64,000 nucleotides of DNA from Flavobacterium limnophilum (lineage in GTDB: Bacteria; Bacteroidota; Bacteroidia; Flavobacteriales; Flavobacteriaceae). The DNA lies in NCBI RefSeq assembly GCF_027111315.2, contig NZ_CP114289.2, forward strand, positions 3,348,001-3,412,000, read 5' to 3'. Positions 44,554 to 52,834 of the stretch are shown piece after piece; within the stretch, counting starts at the first letter, position 1; every line of letters starts with the position of its first letter. Under the pieces are notes generated by a model. It was given only the letters and a program-made list of their open reading frames with translations. It did no database searches and was not told the DNA's origin. Both the position numbers and the translations under genes were made by a program.

Positions 44554-44635
44554 AAGAGCTTTATCCTGCTGTTCACTATATCTCTTATGGCGAACCCCGC
44601 CACAAGAGGATGCCGTTTCCATCAGGGCTATGGCA
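44554..44635 (-). ncRNA. structured RNA element, possibly Flavo-1 type (copy 1)
   Basis: Read on the minus strand: TAGCCCTGAT, then GGCATCCTCTTGTGGC, a short loop, GCCATAAGAGAT, then GAACAGCAGGATAAAGCTC. The central arm CTCTTGTGGC pairs with GCCATAAGAG (one mismatch). The outer AGC-CCTG pairs with CAGG and AGCT. The same layout occurs at 52832-52918, where the outer pairs are CCAG/CTGG: a compensatory change. It is GC-richer than surrounding DNA. The family name Flavo-1 is from memory of flavobacterial intergenic RNAs and is not certain. Confidence 0.6.
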
Positions 44636-44760
44636 TTTGTTTTCATATTAACGTTTACAGGAAAATTTGCATCTTTCGAGAGTAATACTACGACTATGTA
44701 ATTGAAATAATTATCCAAATTAATGGATTGTTGCGATATTTATGTTATTTGTAAAAAAAG

Positions 44761-45792
44761 ATGAAATTGAAAATGACAGAACTAAAATTATATAAATCTA
44801 ACTCGAAAGGAATTAAAATTTTGGCTTTAAGCTTACCTTTAATATTAATTGGAATTTGGATGATTTCGGAAAAGCAAAATGGAACTTTTGATTATTATAT
44901 GGGTTGGTTTATTGTTTCACTTTTTGGTTTAGGAATTCCAATTAGCATTTTTAATTTATTAGACAAAAGACCACAAATTATAATAAATGAAAATGGAATT
45001 TGGGACAGAACAATAAAGCAAAATGAAATCAAATGGGAACAAATTAAAGAAAGCTATTTAATAGAAATATATAATCAAAGATTTATTTCAATTATTACTG
45101 ATGATACATTTGTGTTCAAAAAAAATGCATTTAGTTGGTTAAGCAATTTAAATAAATATGTTGGCGCTCAAAAATTAAACATAAATTTAAGTCAAATCAA
45201 AATTGACGAAGCCAAGCTGACAGATTTTATCAATACTATTAGAATAACTGAAAAATATCAACGAAATAATCTAATCAAAAACTTCAATTCTAACCAAAGG
45301 TTAAATACAGTTTTCAACAGCCAAAAATACGTTGCTTACCTATTAATTTTAATGTGTATGTTCGTTATTTCCTTGAGTAATTTTTATGCTTTTTGGATAA
45401 TAATGATTGCAATGGGTATTGGTGGGTTGATAGCAAGATGGTATAGAGGAACAAATAACAACTCCAGCTTAAGAAAATACTCGGAAAGAATAGCTTATTT
45501 AGGATTTACAAATATGATTTTAATAGTTCTTGCTTTTAAAACTTATGATTACACAACAAATAAAATTGGAGTCCAATTAACCAATAAAATAGAAACTTAT
45601 AAAACCGAATTTGGTAATTATCCAAATGAAGTAAAAACCATAATCGATAAAATTGATTTTAATCCAATTGACAAATACATTGTTGACAATAATATTATTT
45701 ACAAAAAAACAGATAAAGAATACATTTTAGAACTTAAATTCTTAAATCACAACACCAAAGAATTTGACAATGAACTAAACGAATGGAATTAG
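44761..45792 (+). CDS. hypothetical membrane protein, possibly STM3941 type
   Basis: About 343 residues (or 339 from a second ATG at 44773). Two membrane spans near the N-terminus (about 18-36 and 46-64) are followed by a PH-like region (PQIIINENGIWDRTIKQNEIKWEQI), and then three more spans (about 190-265) and a soluble tail. The first half matches what I recall of STM3941 family proteins; the second half is unknown. Very AT-rich, no operon partner. Function unknown. Confidence 0.6.
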   Translation: MKLKMTELKLYKSNSKGIKILALSLPLILIGIWMISEKQNGTFDYYMGWFIVSLFGLGIPISIFNLLDKRPQIIINENGIWDRTIKQNEIKWEQIKESYLIEIYNQRFISIITDDTFVFKKNAFSWLSNLNKYVGAQKLNINLSQIKIDEAKLTDFINTIRITEKYQRNNLIKNFNSNQRLNTVFNSQKYVAYLLILMCMFVISLSNFYAFWIIMIAMGIGGLIARWYRGTNNNSSLRKYSERIAYLGFTNMILIVLAFKTYDYTTNKIGVQLTNKIETYKTEFGNYPNEVKTIIDKIDFNPIDKYIVDNNIIYKKTDKEYILELKFLNHNTKEFDNELNEWN

Positions 45793-45843
45793 TACTGCTT
45801 CAAAAACGGTAGCGTTGTACAACTTCTTTAGAAAGTGAATTCC

Positions 45844-45936
45844 TTATTCAACAAAAACAAGACGCTTCCAGCCTGACAAATAGCAAGAATCAATAATTTC
45901 AAAACCGTAACTTTTATAAAACAGTCTTGTTTTTAA
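45844..45936 (-). pseudogene. C-terminal fragment of a GNAT-type acetyltransferase
   Basis: On the minus strand the DNA reads KTRLFYKSYGFEIIDSCYL and then GWKRLVFVE-stop, which is the usual end of a GNAT fold (FYKSYGF is the acetyl-CoA-binding helix before the last strands). No upstream domain or start is present before the RluB-type gene's promoter. It looks like the remnant of a lost gene. Confidence 0.45.
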
Positions 45937-45990
45937 AAGTGAATGCCGAGTCCTAATCCAAAAACAATCAACTATTAAGCAATAAAAAAC

Positions 45991-45998
45991 TATCTTTG
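45991..45998 (+). promoter_or_regulatory. -7 box for the pseudouridine synthase gene
   Basis: TATCTTTG, 18 bases before the ATG at 46017, matching TAnnTTTG; same arrangement as at mvaD. Confidence 0.5.
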
Positions 45999-46016
45999 CA
46001 CAAATTATAGAATATT

Positions 46017-46925
46017 ATGAATAACAAGGAAGGCAATAATAAAAAAAGCGGCGGCAGGGCAAACAGTTCTAGACCAAGCTCAAATAAGCCAAAACCTGCG
46101 ATGCAAAAAAGGGCACAAGGTCCTAAAAAAGTAAAACCAAATACTAAGGTTGCCGAGGCTGCTGCTGATAAAGTAGAGAAAAAACCAAATCAGGCACCAA
46201 AGAGACCTAAAGTAAAAGACGAAATTCGTTTGAATAAATACATCTCTAATTCAGGAGTATGTTCTCGTCGTGATGCCGATATTTATATCCAATCCGGAAA
46301 CGTGAAAGTGAACGGAATTCCCGTAACCGAAATGGGTTATATGGTAAAACCAGGCGATGTCGTGAATTTTGACGGAGCAACTTTAACTCCGGAGAAAAAA
46401 GTATATATCTTGCTGAACAAACCAAAAAACTTCACGACGGCACTTGACGAAGGTCAGGAATACCGCAATGTTTTGGAATTGGTAAAAGGTTCCACCACGG
46501 CAAAAATTGGTGCTGTGGGAAGAATGGATAAAAACACGACAGGATTATTATTGTTTACCAACGATACAGACATGATTCGTAAGTTTACTTTACCAACCAA
46601 CAAATCATCCAAAATCTACCAAGTTTCGTTAGATAAAAACTTGAAATTCGAAGACTTGGAAAAAATACAAAAAGGATTGGTTCTTGACGGACACCGTGTT
46701 TTCGTGGAAGACGTAAGTTATATAGAAGGAGAAGCAAAAAGCGAAATAGGATTGAAATTAAGATCGGCCAACGTTAAGGTGGTTCGTTCTATTTTCGAAC
46801 ATTTCAGTTATGATGTTTTGAGAATCGACAGGGTTGCTTTTGCAGGTTTGACCAAAAAGAATTTGCCAAGAGGAAACTGGAGATTGCTTACCGAACAAGA
46901 AATCATCAATTTGAAAAACGTATAA
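46017..46925 (+). CDS. pseudouridine synthase, RsuA/RluB/RluE/RluF family
   Basis: A 302-residue protein. The first 70 residues are a basic, disordered tail rich in Lys, Pro and Ser. An S4 RNA-binding domain follows (about 72-120, RLNKYISNSGVCSRRDADIYIQSG), then the catalytic domain (about 130-300) with the family signature GRMDKNTTGLLLFTND, whose Asp is the catalytic nucleophile. It modifies a uridine in rRNA; RluB-like 23S rRNA activity is most likely. Monocistronic, followed by a strong terminator. Confidence 0.93.
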   Translation: MNNKEGNNKKSGGRANSSRPSSNKPKPAMQKRAQGPKKVKPNTKVAEAAADKVEKKPNQAPKRPKVKDEIRLNKYISNSGVCSRRDADIYIQSGNVKVNGIPVTEMGYMVKPGDVVNFDGATLTPEKKVYILLNKPKNFTTALDEGQEYRNVLELVKGSTTAKIGAVGRMDKNTTGLLLFTNDTDMIRKFTLPTNKSSKIYQVSLDKNLKFEDLEKIQKGLVLDGHRVFVEDVSYIEGEAKSEIGLKLRSANVKVVRSIFEHFSYDVLRIDRVAFAGLTKKNLPRGNWRLLTEQEIINLKNV

Positions 46926-46942
46926 ATTTTCAAATTTCAAAT

Positions 46943-46974
46943 AAAAAAATCCCAAAGCAATTTGGGATTTTTTT
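46943..46974. terminator. bidirectional terminator between the pseudouridine synthase gene and gldD
   Basis: A7-TCCCAAA-GCAA-TTTGGGA-T7, perfect stem with a 4-base loop between convergent genes. Confidence 0.93.
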
Positions 46975-46992
46975 GTTTATAAAACTTTTTAA

Positions 46993-47571
46993 TTACTTCC
47001 ATTTCAAAGTCTCCATCAAACGCTGCATATCATTTTTGACGTAACTGGCAGCCGGCATAATAGAGTCAAAATTAGGTTTGGCATAGAAATAAACAGAACC
47101 CGTCACAAAATGTTTGATGCTGTCCGTAACGTAAAATTGGGAATTCGTGGCGGCATTTCCATCCACTTGATAAAACATGCCGTACACTTTTTTGGAAGGA
47201 TCCAAATATGGCTGTTCCAAGATATCATCAGCTTTTATCACGTGCTCATAGGTTAATTTTTGGGCGTCGCGAAGTAATTTATTGATGTCATTATTTACGG
47301 GTTTATAAGTCAAATAAATCGTGGCTTTCATTTTTGGATACGTGATAGTGAATCCACAATTCTTCTCCCCTTTGATGACTGCTTCAGAATTCATTTCGAA
47401 TGAGAATGGACATTTATTTTCAAAATTCACGTATTCCGCCACGGGATAATCCAATCGCAAATAGCTTGACGGTTTGGGCAAAACTTCGTCCTTACAGCTA
47501 AAAACAGAAAACATCACGATCAAAAGCGCGAAAATAGCAAGTTGTTTTTTGGTCATTTTATATTTATTCAA
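46993..47571 (-). CDS. gldD: gliding motility lipoprotein GldD
   Basis: A 192-residue lipoprotein (lipobox VFSC). Conserved GldD features: PKPSSYLRLDYPVAEYV, CPFSFE, CGFTITYPKMKATIYLTY, and PSKKVYGMFYQVDGNAATNSQFY. GldD is required for gliding and type IX secretion in Flavobacterium; its biochemical role is not settled. The start overlaps the gldE stop by 8 bases (an internal ATG at 47556 is possible). The gldE-gldD order is the one seen across flavobacteria. Confidence 0.95.
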   Translation of the reverse strand: MNKYKMTKKQLAIFALLIVMFSVFSCKDEVLPKPSSYLRLDYPVAEYVNFENKCPFSFEMNSEAVIKGEKNCGFTITYPKMKATIYLTYKPVNNDINKLLRDAQKLTYEHVIKADDILEQPYLDPSKKVYGMFYQVDGNAATNSQFYVTDSIKHFVTGSVYFYAKPNFDSIMPAASYVKNDMQRLMETLKWK

Positions 47572-48859
47572 TGGTGACTTTTATTTGTTTCACTCTTTTT
47601 TTGTCGACAGACTCGATGGTAAATGTGCAATTTTCGAACGCAATTTTCTGATCTTTCTGGGGGAAATTTCCCAAAATTTCAAGGATAAATCCTGCCAACG
47701 TTTCAGCTTCGCCTTTTGTTGATTCGAATAATTCTTCGTTGACATCGATAATTCTATAAAAATCCTTGAGATTTGTTTTTCCTTCAAAAAGATAATTCTT
47801 GTCGTCTATTTTAGAAAAATTGGTGTTGTCTCCGTCAAATTCATCGCTAATATCTCCCACAATTTCTTCTATAATATCTTCCAAGGAAACCAGTCCAGAT
47901 GTTCCTCCGTATTCATCGACCACAATAGCCAAATGGCTTTTCATATTTTGAAAATCCTTCAGTAAATTGTCGATTTTTTTATTTTCAGGAATAAAAAACG
48001 GTTCTCGTATCAATGTTTTCCAGTCAAATTCTTCCTTGTCAATGTGTCGGAGTAAATCTTTTACAAACAAAACGCCTTCTATCTGGTCAATATTGTCTCT
48101 ATATACAGGAATTCTGGAAAAACCTTTTTCTACAATTTTCGAATAAATGTTTTGGAAAGATTCTTCAATTTCCAATGCAAAAATATCCATTCTCGGACTC
48201 ATTACCTGCTTAGCATCGGTGTTTCCGAAAGTCACGATTCCTTCCAGTATTTTTTGTTCTTCGGATGATGTTTCTTCCGTGTCCGTGAGTTCCAATGCTT
48301 GCGACAATTGATCGACCGAGAAATTTGTTTTTTGCTTCCCTAATTTATTGTGCAAATAGATGGTGACTTTGCGCATTGGCAAACTTATTGGCGACAGCAA
48401 TTTATCGAGTACGGCAATTGGATAAGCTATCCATTTGGAAAACTTGATATTGTTTCTACTGGCATACACTTTGGGCAAAATCTCGCCAAAAAGCAAGATT
48501 AAAAAAGTAACCAAAATTACTTCCAGGATAAATTTCAAAATAGGCGAAGTAATGGCCGAAAATATATTATGACCCACATAGGAAAACAAAATTACGACAC
48601 CTATATTGATAAAATTGTTCGCTACAAGAAGCGTGGCCAACAATTTTTTGGGTTTTTCCAGCAATTCCGAAATAATTTTTCCTTTAGATGGGTGCTCCTG
48701 CAAAGTGTCGTCGATGTCTTTTGCCGACAAAGAAAACAGCGCCACTTCGGCACCAGAAACTAGCGCAGAACAAAACAACAACGCAAATATTGCCACAAAA
48801 CCGAATACTAAATTGGCATCTATGGTATAAGCAAAAAGAAAACTGGGCTCTGGGTCCAA
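47564..48859 (-). CDS. gldE: gliding motility-associated protein GldE
   Basis: A 431-residue protein of the CNNM/CorC (HlyC) class. An N-terminal DUF21 region with three to four membrane spans (about 20-190, SGAEVALFSLSAKD), a pair of CBS domains (about 210-335, MSPRMDIFALE, GFSRIPVYRDN, AIVVDEYGGTSGLVSLEDI), and a C-terminal CorC_HlyC domain. GldE resembles magnesium/cobalt efflux proteins and can support gliding with GldD. Cotranscribed with ssb upstream and gldD downstream. Confidence 0.94.
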   Translation of the reverse strand: MDPEPSFLFAYTIDANLVFGFVAIFALLFCSALVSGAEVALFSLSAKDIDDTLQEHPSKGKIISELLEKPKKLLATLLVANNFINIGVVILFSYVGHNIFSAITSPILKFILEVILVTFLILLFGEILPKVYASRNNIKFSKWIAYPIAVLDKLLSPISLPMRKVTIYLHNKLGKQKTNFSVDQLSQALELTDTEETSSEEQKILEGIVTFGNTDAKQVMSPRMDIFALEIEESFQNIYSKIVEKGFSRIPVYRDNIDQIEGVLFVKDLLRHIDKEEFDWKTLIREPFFIPENKKIDNLLKDFQNMKSHLAIVVDEYGGTSGLVSLEDIIEEIVGDISDEFDGDNTNFSKIDDKNYLFEGKTNLKDFYRIIDVNEELFESTKGEAETLAGFILEILGNFPQKDQKIAFENCTFTIESVDKKRVKQIKVTIE

Positions 48860-48882
48860 ATTGAAATAGATTAGTTAAACAA

Positions 48883-49320
48883 TCAAAACGGCAAGTCATT
48901 TATGGGCAAGTCGTTGTTTTGTGGGTCAAAGTTAGTGTTTTTTGCAGTCTCGGGACTTTGAATTTGCTTGTCTTCGCTTCCTTTTTTTGTTGTCAAAAAA
49001 GTAAACTCGGTGACTTGAATCTCGATAGTGTGTTTTGTAGATCCGTCTTCGGCCTGCCACTGACGTGATTTTATTCGTCCTTCGACATAAATTTTATCTC
49101 CTTTTGACAAGTATTTTTCGCAAATTTCGGCGGCTTTATTGCGCACAACCAGATTGTGCCACTCGGTGGACGTAATCTTTTCGTTGGTAGTTTTGTTGAT
49201 ATAGACTTCATTTGTTGCCAAAGAAAATCTTCCTATGCAATTTCCTCCATCGAAATAATGCATCTTAACATCTTCGCCAAGATAACCAATCAGCATAACC
49301 TTATTTAACGTTCCGTTCAT
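48883..49320 (-). CDS. ssb: single-stranded DNA-binding protein
   Basis: A 145-residue SSB with the OB fold at residues 1-105 (LNKVMLIGYLGEDV, EWHNLVVRNKAAEICEKYLSKG, YVEGRIKSRQWQ) and a short disordered linker ending in NDLPINDLPF, the acidic tip that recruits partner enzymes. It covers single-stranded DNA in replication and repair. It lies between mutY and gldE, an arrangement conserved in flavobacteria. Confidence 0.96.
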   Translation of the reverse strand: MNGTLNKVMLIGYLGEDVKMHYFDGGNCIGRFSLATNEVYINKTTNEKITSTEWHNLVVRNKAAEICEKYLSKGDKIYVEGRIKSRQWQAEDGSTKHTIEIQVTEFTFLTTKKGSEDKQIQSPETAKNTNFDPQNNDLPINDLPF

Positions 49321-49367
49321 TTTATTGGGTAGGGATTAAACCCAAAGATACATGTTTTAAAAAATAT

Positions 49368-50402
49368 TTAATTCGTTTCGATAAAATTAAAAATCACTAT
49401 CGGGAAAGGAAATGTTTTCAAAGTTGTTGCATCCACTCCATTTTCAACCGTTCCGTCAACCTTTATTTTCCAAAACTTGATGTGCAAATGCTGGTGCGAT
49501 AATTTATGAATGATGCTTTTATCGTTACAATCTTCGATACTTATTACGGTATTGTATTTGAAAAATTCTTCTTGAACGTTGGCCGAAATAAAATCAAAAT
49601 CTTCAGGTGTTTCCGTTTCTATCAATGGAAATTCATAGAGATTGTGCCAAATTCCTTTTGCGGTTCTTTTTTGGATTATGGTATTTTCATTCTCATCAGA
49701 AACCACGAGATAATTAAAGAATCGATTCCTGACTTTAGTCTTCTTTAATTTAACAGGCAATTGATCGACTTTCTTTTTTTGTAAAGCGGCACAACTGGTA
49801 TTGAAAACACAAACATCGCAATTGGGATTTTTAGGAACACATTGCAAAGCGCCAAATTCCATAATGGCTTGATTGAAAAGCGCCGGATTGTCTTTAGGCA
49901 TCAATTCGAAAGCCAAAGCGGCAAACTCTTTTTTGGCGGAAGCCGAAGCAATATCGGTTTCCACATCAAAATAACGAGACAAAACCCGAAAAACGTTTCC
50001 ATCGACCACTGGAACGAGTTCATTATAGGAGAAAGAAGCAATCGCAGCGGCGGTATATTCACCAACGCCTTTTAATTTCAACAAGTCATTATAATTGCCA
50101 GGGAATTTTCCAGACAATTCATTAGCTACGTATTGAGCGGTTTTGTGTAGATTTCGAGCACGGGAATAATAACCTAAACCTTGCCAAAGTTTCAAAACTT
50201 GTTCTTCATCGACCTTGGCCAAGTCAAAAACGGTTGGAAAAGCCGTTGTAAAAGACAGAAAATAAGGCGTTCCTTGCGCTACTCGAGTCTGTTGTAACAT
50301 TATTTCGGAGAGCCAAATTAGGTATGGATTGTCGGTTTTGCGCCAGGGCAAATCGCGTTTATTTTGTAAATACCATTTTATCAAGACATTGGAAAAAATC
50401 AT
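49368..50402 (-). CDS. mutY: A/G-specific adenine glycosylase
   Basis: A 344-residue base-excision repair enzyme removing adenine opposite 8-oxoguanine. The HhH-GPD domain (about 20-210) contains LKGVGEYTAAAIASF and VDGNVFRVLSR with the catalytic Asp. Four cysteines in C-x6-C-x2-C-x5-C (from QCVPKNPNCDVC) bind the iron-sulfur cluster. The C-terminal NUDIX-like domain (about 225-340) recognises 8-oxoG. Start at 50402 divergent from HU. Confidence 0.96.
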   Translation of the reverse strand: MIFSNVLIKWYLQNKRDLPWRKTDNPYLIWLSEIMLQQTRVAQGTPYFLSFTTAFPTVFDLAKVDEEQVLKLWQGLGYYSRARNLHKTAQYVANELSGKFPGNYNDLLKLKGVGEYTAAAIASFSYNELVPVVDGNVFRVLSRYFDVETDIASASAKKEFAALAFELMPKDNPALFNQAIMEFGALQCVPKNPNCDVCVFNTSCAALQKKKVDQLPVKLKKTKVRNRFFNYLVVSDENENTIIQKRTAKGIWHNLYEFPLIETETPEDFDFISANVQEEFFKYNTVISIEDCNDKSIIHKLSHQHLHIKFWKIKVDGTVENGVDATTLKTFPFPIVIFNFIETN

Positions 50403-50460
50403 CCTTAAATATTAGTTGACAAAAGTAAAAGTTTATATGATTAAAATTTAATGAATTAGC

Positions 50461-50492
50461 TTGAATAATTGTTTTTTTAATTCATATATTTG
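50461..50492 (+). promoter_or_regulatory. promoter of the HU gene
   Basis: TTG (50461-50463), 21 bases, TATATTTG (50485-50492), a near-perfect Bacteroidota promoter 42 bases before the ATG. Confidence 0.75.
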
Positions 50493-50533
50493 CAAACTCA
50501 AAATTAGTATATCATTTATAAATACGAAAGAAA

Positions 50534-50824
50534 ATGACGAAAGCAGATATCGTTGCAAAGATCGCAGAAAAATTAGGTCTTGAAAAAGGAGATGTTCAAG
50601 CAACAGTAGAGACCTTTATGACTGAAGTAAAAAGTTCATTAGAAGAAGGAGACAATGTTTATTTAAGAGGATTTGGAAGTTTCATTGTAAAAACAAGAGC
50701 TGAAAAAACTGGAAGAAATATTTCTAAAAACACTACAATTAAAATTCCTGCTCACAACATCCCTGCATTTAAACCTGCAAAAGTTTTTGTTGAAGGAGTA
50801 AAAGTTAATAACGAAGCAAAATAA
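50534..50824 (+). CDS. HU family DNA-binding protein
   Basis: A 96-residue histone-like protein: N-terminal helices (TKADIVAKIAEKLGLEKGDV), then the HU signature region VYLRGFGSFIVKTRAEKTGRNI and FKPAKVFVE. It bends and compacts DNA as a dimer. Very strong promoter and followed 31 bases later by a tiny basic gene on the same strand. Confidence 0.96.
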   Translation: MTKADIVAKIAEKLGLEKGDVQATVETFMTEVKSSLEEGDNVYLRGFGSFIVKTRAEKTGRNISKNTTIKIPAHNIPAFKPAKVFVEGVKVNNEAK

Positions 50825-50855
50825 AAATATTTATTAATCACAAAATCACCCTACT

Positions 50856-50948
50856 ATGCCAAGTGGTAAAAAAAGAAAGAGACATAAGGTAGCAACGCAC
50901 AAACGCAAAAAAAGAGCGAGAGCTAACCGTCACAAAAAGAAAAAGTAG
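50856..50948 (+). CDS. 30-residue highly basic protein, COX24/AURKAIP1 (mS38)-like ribosomal candidate
   Basis: ATG at 50856, stop at 50946-50948. The product is more than half Lys/Arg/His (MPSGKKRKRHKVATHKRK, then KRARANRHKKKK). The spacing RKRHK-x-x-x-HKRKKRxRxNR resembles the basic C-terminus of mitochondrial ribosomal protein mS38 (COX24_C domain). Lack of acidic residues, conserved place behind HU and a strong upstream promoter favour a ribosome-associated protein. Direct proof of function is absent. Confidence 0.7.
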   Translation: MPSGKKRKRHKVATHKRKKRARANRHKKKK

Positions 50949-50994
50949 TTTATAACTACTTTTTTCTTTTTAAACGTTCATTGAAATCGAAAAT

Positions 50995-51190
50995 TAGTGT
51001 TCGGTATTCAGTTTTTAGTATTCAGTATACTGGCAACTTAAAACTGTCAACTGCCAGCTAGTTTTCCCCGGGTTCAATACCTGTTAAAATTATTGTTTAA
51101 TCCATCCTTGCTGAAGTTGGAAGTTAGAAGTTGGAAGTTGGAAGTTTTTTTGTAACTACAAAAACCTGAAACCTGAAACTTGAAACTAAA
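50995..51190. repeat. low-complexity direct-repeat tract upstream of rng
   Basis: Degenerate repeats in succession: GTATTCAG-type units (about 51001-51031), then four GAAGTT(G/A)GAA-type units (about 51113-51146), then ACCTGAAACCTGAAACTTGAAACT (51165 on; two to three units). Similar word-like tracts occur between genes in many Bacteroidota. They fill most of the HU-rng spacer; no gene is visible in it. Confidence 0.6.
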
Positions 51191-51218
51191 ACTAAAAGTT
51201 AGGATAAAAATTTACAGA

Positions 51219-52763
51219 GTGAATAAAGAATTAATCATTAGATCTAGTTCTGAAGCCGTAGATTTTGCCTTATTAAAAGATGGAAAACTAATTGAATTAC
51301 ACAAAGAACAAGAAACGAGCAACTTCCAGGTTGGCGATATTTTTATTGCCAAAATAAGAAAACCAGTTGCCGGACTAAACGCTGCTTTTGTAAACGTGGG
51401 CTTCGAAAAAGATGCTTTTTTACATTATCACGATTTGGGACCTAATCTTGCTTCCCAACTGAAATTCATAAAACTTGTAAGCGCAGGTAAAATAAAAGAT
51501 TTCTCCCTAAAAAACTTTCAGTTTGAAAAAGAGATAGACAAAGATGGGTCGATAACAGAAATTATCAATCCCAACCAATCTATCTTAGTACAAGTCGTCA
51601 AAGAACCAATATCTACCAAAGGACCAAGGATTAGCGCCGAGCTTTCCCTTGCCGGAAGATTTATTGTTTTGGTTCCGTTTTCTGACCGTGTTTCTATTTC
51701 TCAAAAAATAGAAGACAAAAAAGAAAAGGAACGTTTGAAACGACTCGTTCAAGCCGTCAAACCAAAAGGATTTGGTGTTATTGTTCGCACAGTAGCCGAA
51801 GGCAAAAGCACAGTAGAATTAGAAAAAGATTTGCAGAACCTCATAGAGAGATGGACTGCAATGTGTAAAAAATTACCAACCGCCCATCATCCGTCCAAGG
51901 TATTAGGAGAGCTCAATAGAGCTTCATCAATATTGAGAGACGTCTTCAACGATACCTTTAGCGGTATCCAAATAGATGATGAAGAGTTGTACCACCAAAC
52001 GAAGGATTATTTACAAGAAATAGCCCCTTCGAAAACATCGATTGTTAAGTTTTATCAATCCAAAGACACTCCAATTTTCGAGAAATACAATATAGAGAGA
52101 CAAATCAAGACCTCCTTTGGAAAAACAGTTTCCATGAGTAAAGGTGCTTACCTTATTATCGAACACACCGAAGCTTTGCACGTCATCGACGTCAACAGCG
52201 GAAACCGTTCTAATAAAGCATCGAACCAAGAAGACACTGCCATGGAAGTCAATATGATTGCCGCCGCCGAAATCGCCAGACAATTGCGTCTTCGCGACAT
52301 GGGTGGAATAATCGTAATTGATTTTATCGATATGTCCAATCCTGAAAATCGCAAAGTCCTGTTCGACTTCCTTAGAGAAGAAATGAGCGATGATAAAGCG
52401 AAACACAAAATCTTGCCTCCGAGTAAATTTGGATTAGTCCAGATTACCCGACAAAGAGTAAGACCGGAAGTCAACATCAAAACTAGAGAAGAAGATCCAA
52501 ACAATATTGAAGGCGAAATCGAAGCGCCAATTCAAATCATTGACAAAATCGCTCTTGACCTAGAAAGCATACTAAAAACCCACAAAGATGTCGTGCTTAA
52601 CGTGCATCCATTTGTGGCCGCATACCTTACCAAAGGTTTTCCATCGATACGTTCAAAATGGTTTTTTGAACATAAAAAATGGGTGAAAATCATACCGCGT
52701 GACGCTTACACGTATTTAGAATATCATTTCTACGACAAAAAGAAGAATGTTATTATAGAATAA
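51219..52763 (+). CDS. rng: ribonuclease G/E family protein
   Basis: About 514 residues from the GTG at 51219, which gives the conserved RNase G start (NKELIIRSSSEAVDFALLKDGKLIELH). A TTG at 51180 would add 13 residues encoded by the repeat tract. S1-like domain about 35-125; RNase H-like catalytic region with HVIDVNSGN and GGIIVIDFIDM supplying the two metal-binding Asp. It processes rRNA 5' ends and decays mRNA. No extended C-terminal scaffold, so RNase G rather than E. Confidence 0.94.
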   Translation: MNKELIIRSSSEAVDFALLKDGKLIELHKEQETSNFQVGDIFIAKIRKPVAGLNAAFVNVGFEKDAFLHYHDLGPNLASQLKFIKLVSAGKIKDFSLKNFQFEKEIDKDGSITEIINPNQSILVQVVKEPISTKGPRISAELSLAGRFIVLVPFSDRVSISQKIEDKKEKERLKRLVQAVKPKGFGVIVRTVAEGKSTVELEKDLQNLIERWTAMCKKLPTAHHPSKVLGELNRASSILRDVFNDTFSGIQIDDEELYHQTKDYLQEIAPSKTSIVKFYQSKDTPIFEKYNIERQIKTSFGKTVSMSKGAYLIIEHTEALHVIDVNSGNRSNKASNQEDTAMEVNMIAAAEIARQLRLRDMGGIIVIDFIDMSNPENRKVLFDFLREEMSDDKAKHKILPPSKFGLVQITRQRVRPEVNIKTREEDPNNIEGEIEAPIQIIDKIALDLESILKTHKDVVLNVHPFVAAYLTKGFPSIRSKWFFEHKKWVKIIPRDAYTYLEYHFYDKKKNVIIE

Positions 52764-52765
52764 AA

Positions 52766-52800
52766 CAAAAACCGCCTTTCGTGAGATTGGCGGTTTTTTT
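52766..52800 (+). terminator. rho-independent terminator of rng
   Basis: AAAACCGCC pairs with GGCGGTTTT and is followed by a further T run, starting 3 bases after the stop. Confidence 0.9.
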
Positions 52801-52803
52801 GTG

Positions 52804-52834
52804 CGTCATTGCGAGATTTTTCGAAGCAATCTGG
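52804..52834. repeat. fragment of a dispersed GTCATTGCGAG...CGAAGCAATCT repeat
   Basis: GCGTCATTGCGAGATTTTTC followed by GAAGCAATCT. Words of this form (CGTCATTGCGAG with GCAATCT 12-16 bases later) recur as short dispersed repeats in several bacterial groups, including Bacteroidota. It abuts the structured RNA element. Confidence 0.5.

Noticed and set aside
44440-44718. 92-codon minus-strand frame and other frames over 44409-44701
   Set aside because: They overlap the prenyltransferase end and the structured RNA element; no protein domain. The conservation with 52.9 kb is at RNA-structure level.
51060-51085. GGGTTCAATACC, looking like a tRNA T-loop
   Set aside because: The flanking bases do not form a T stem, and no acceptor, D or anticodon arms can be built around it.
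51180-51218. N-terminal extension of RNase G from a TTG
   Set aside because: Encoded by the direct-repeat tract; the GTG at 51219 gives the conserved family start.
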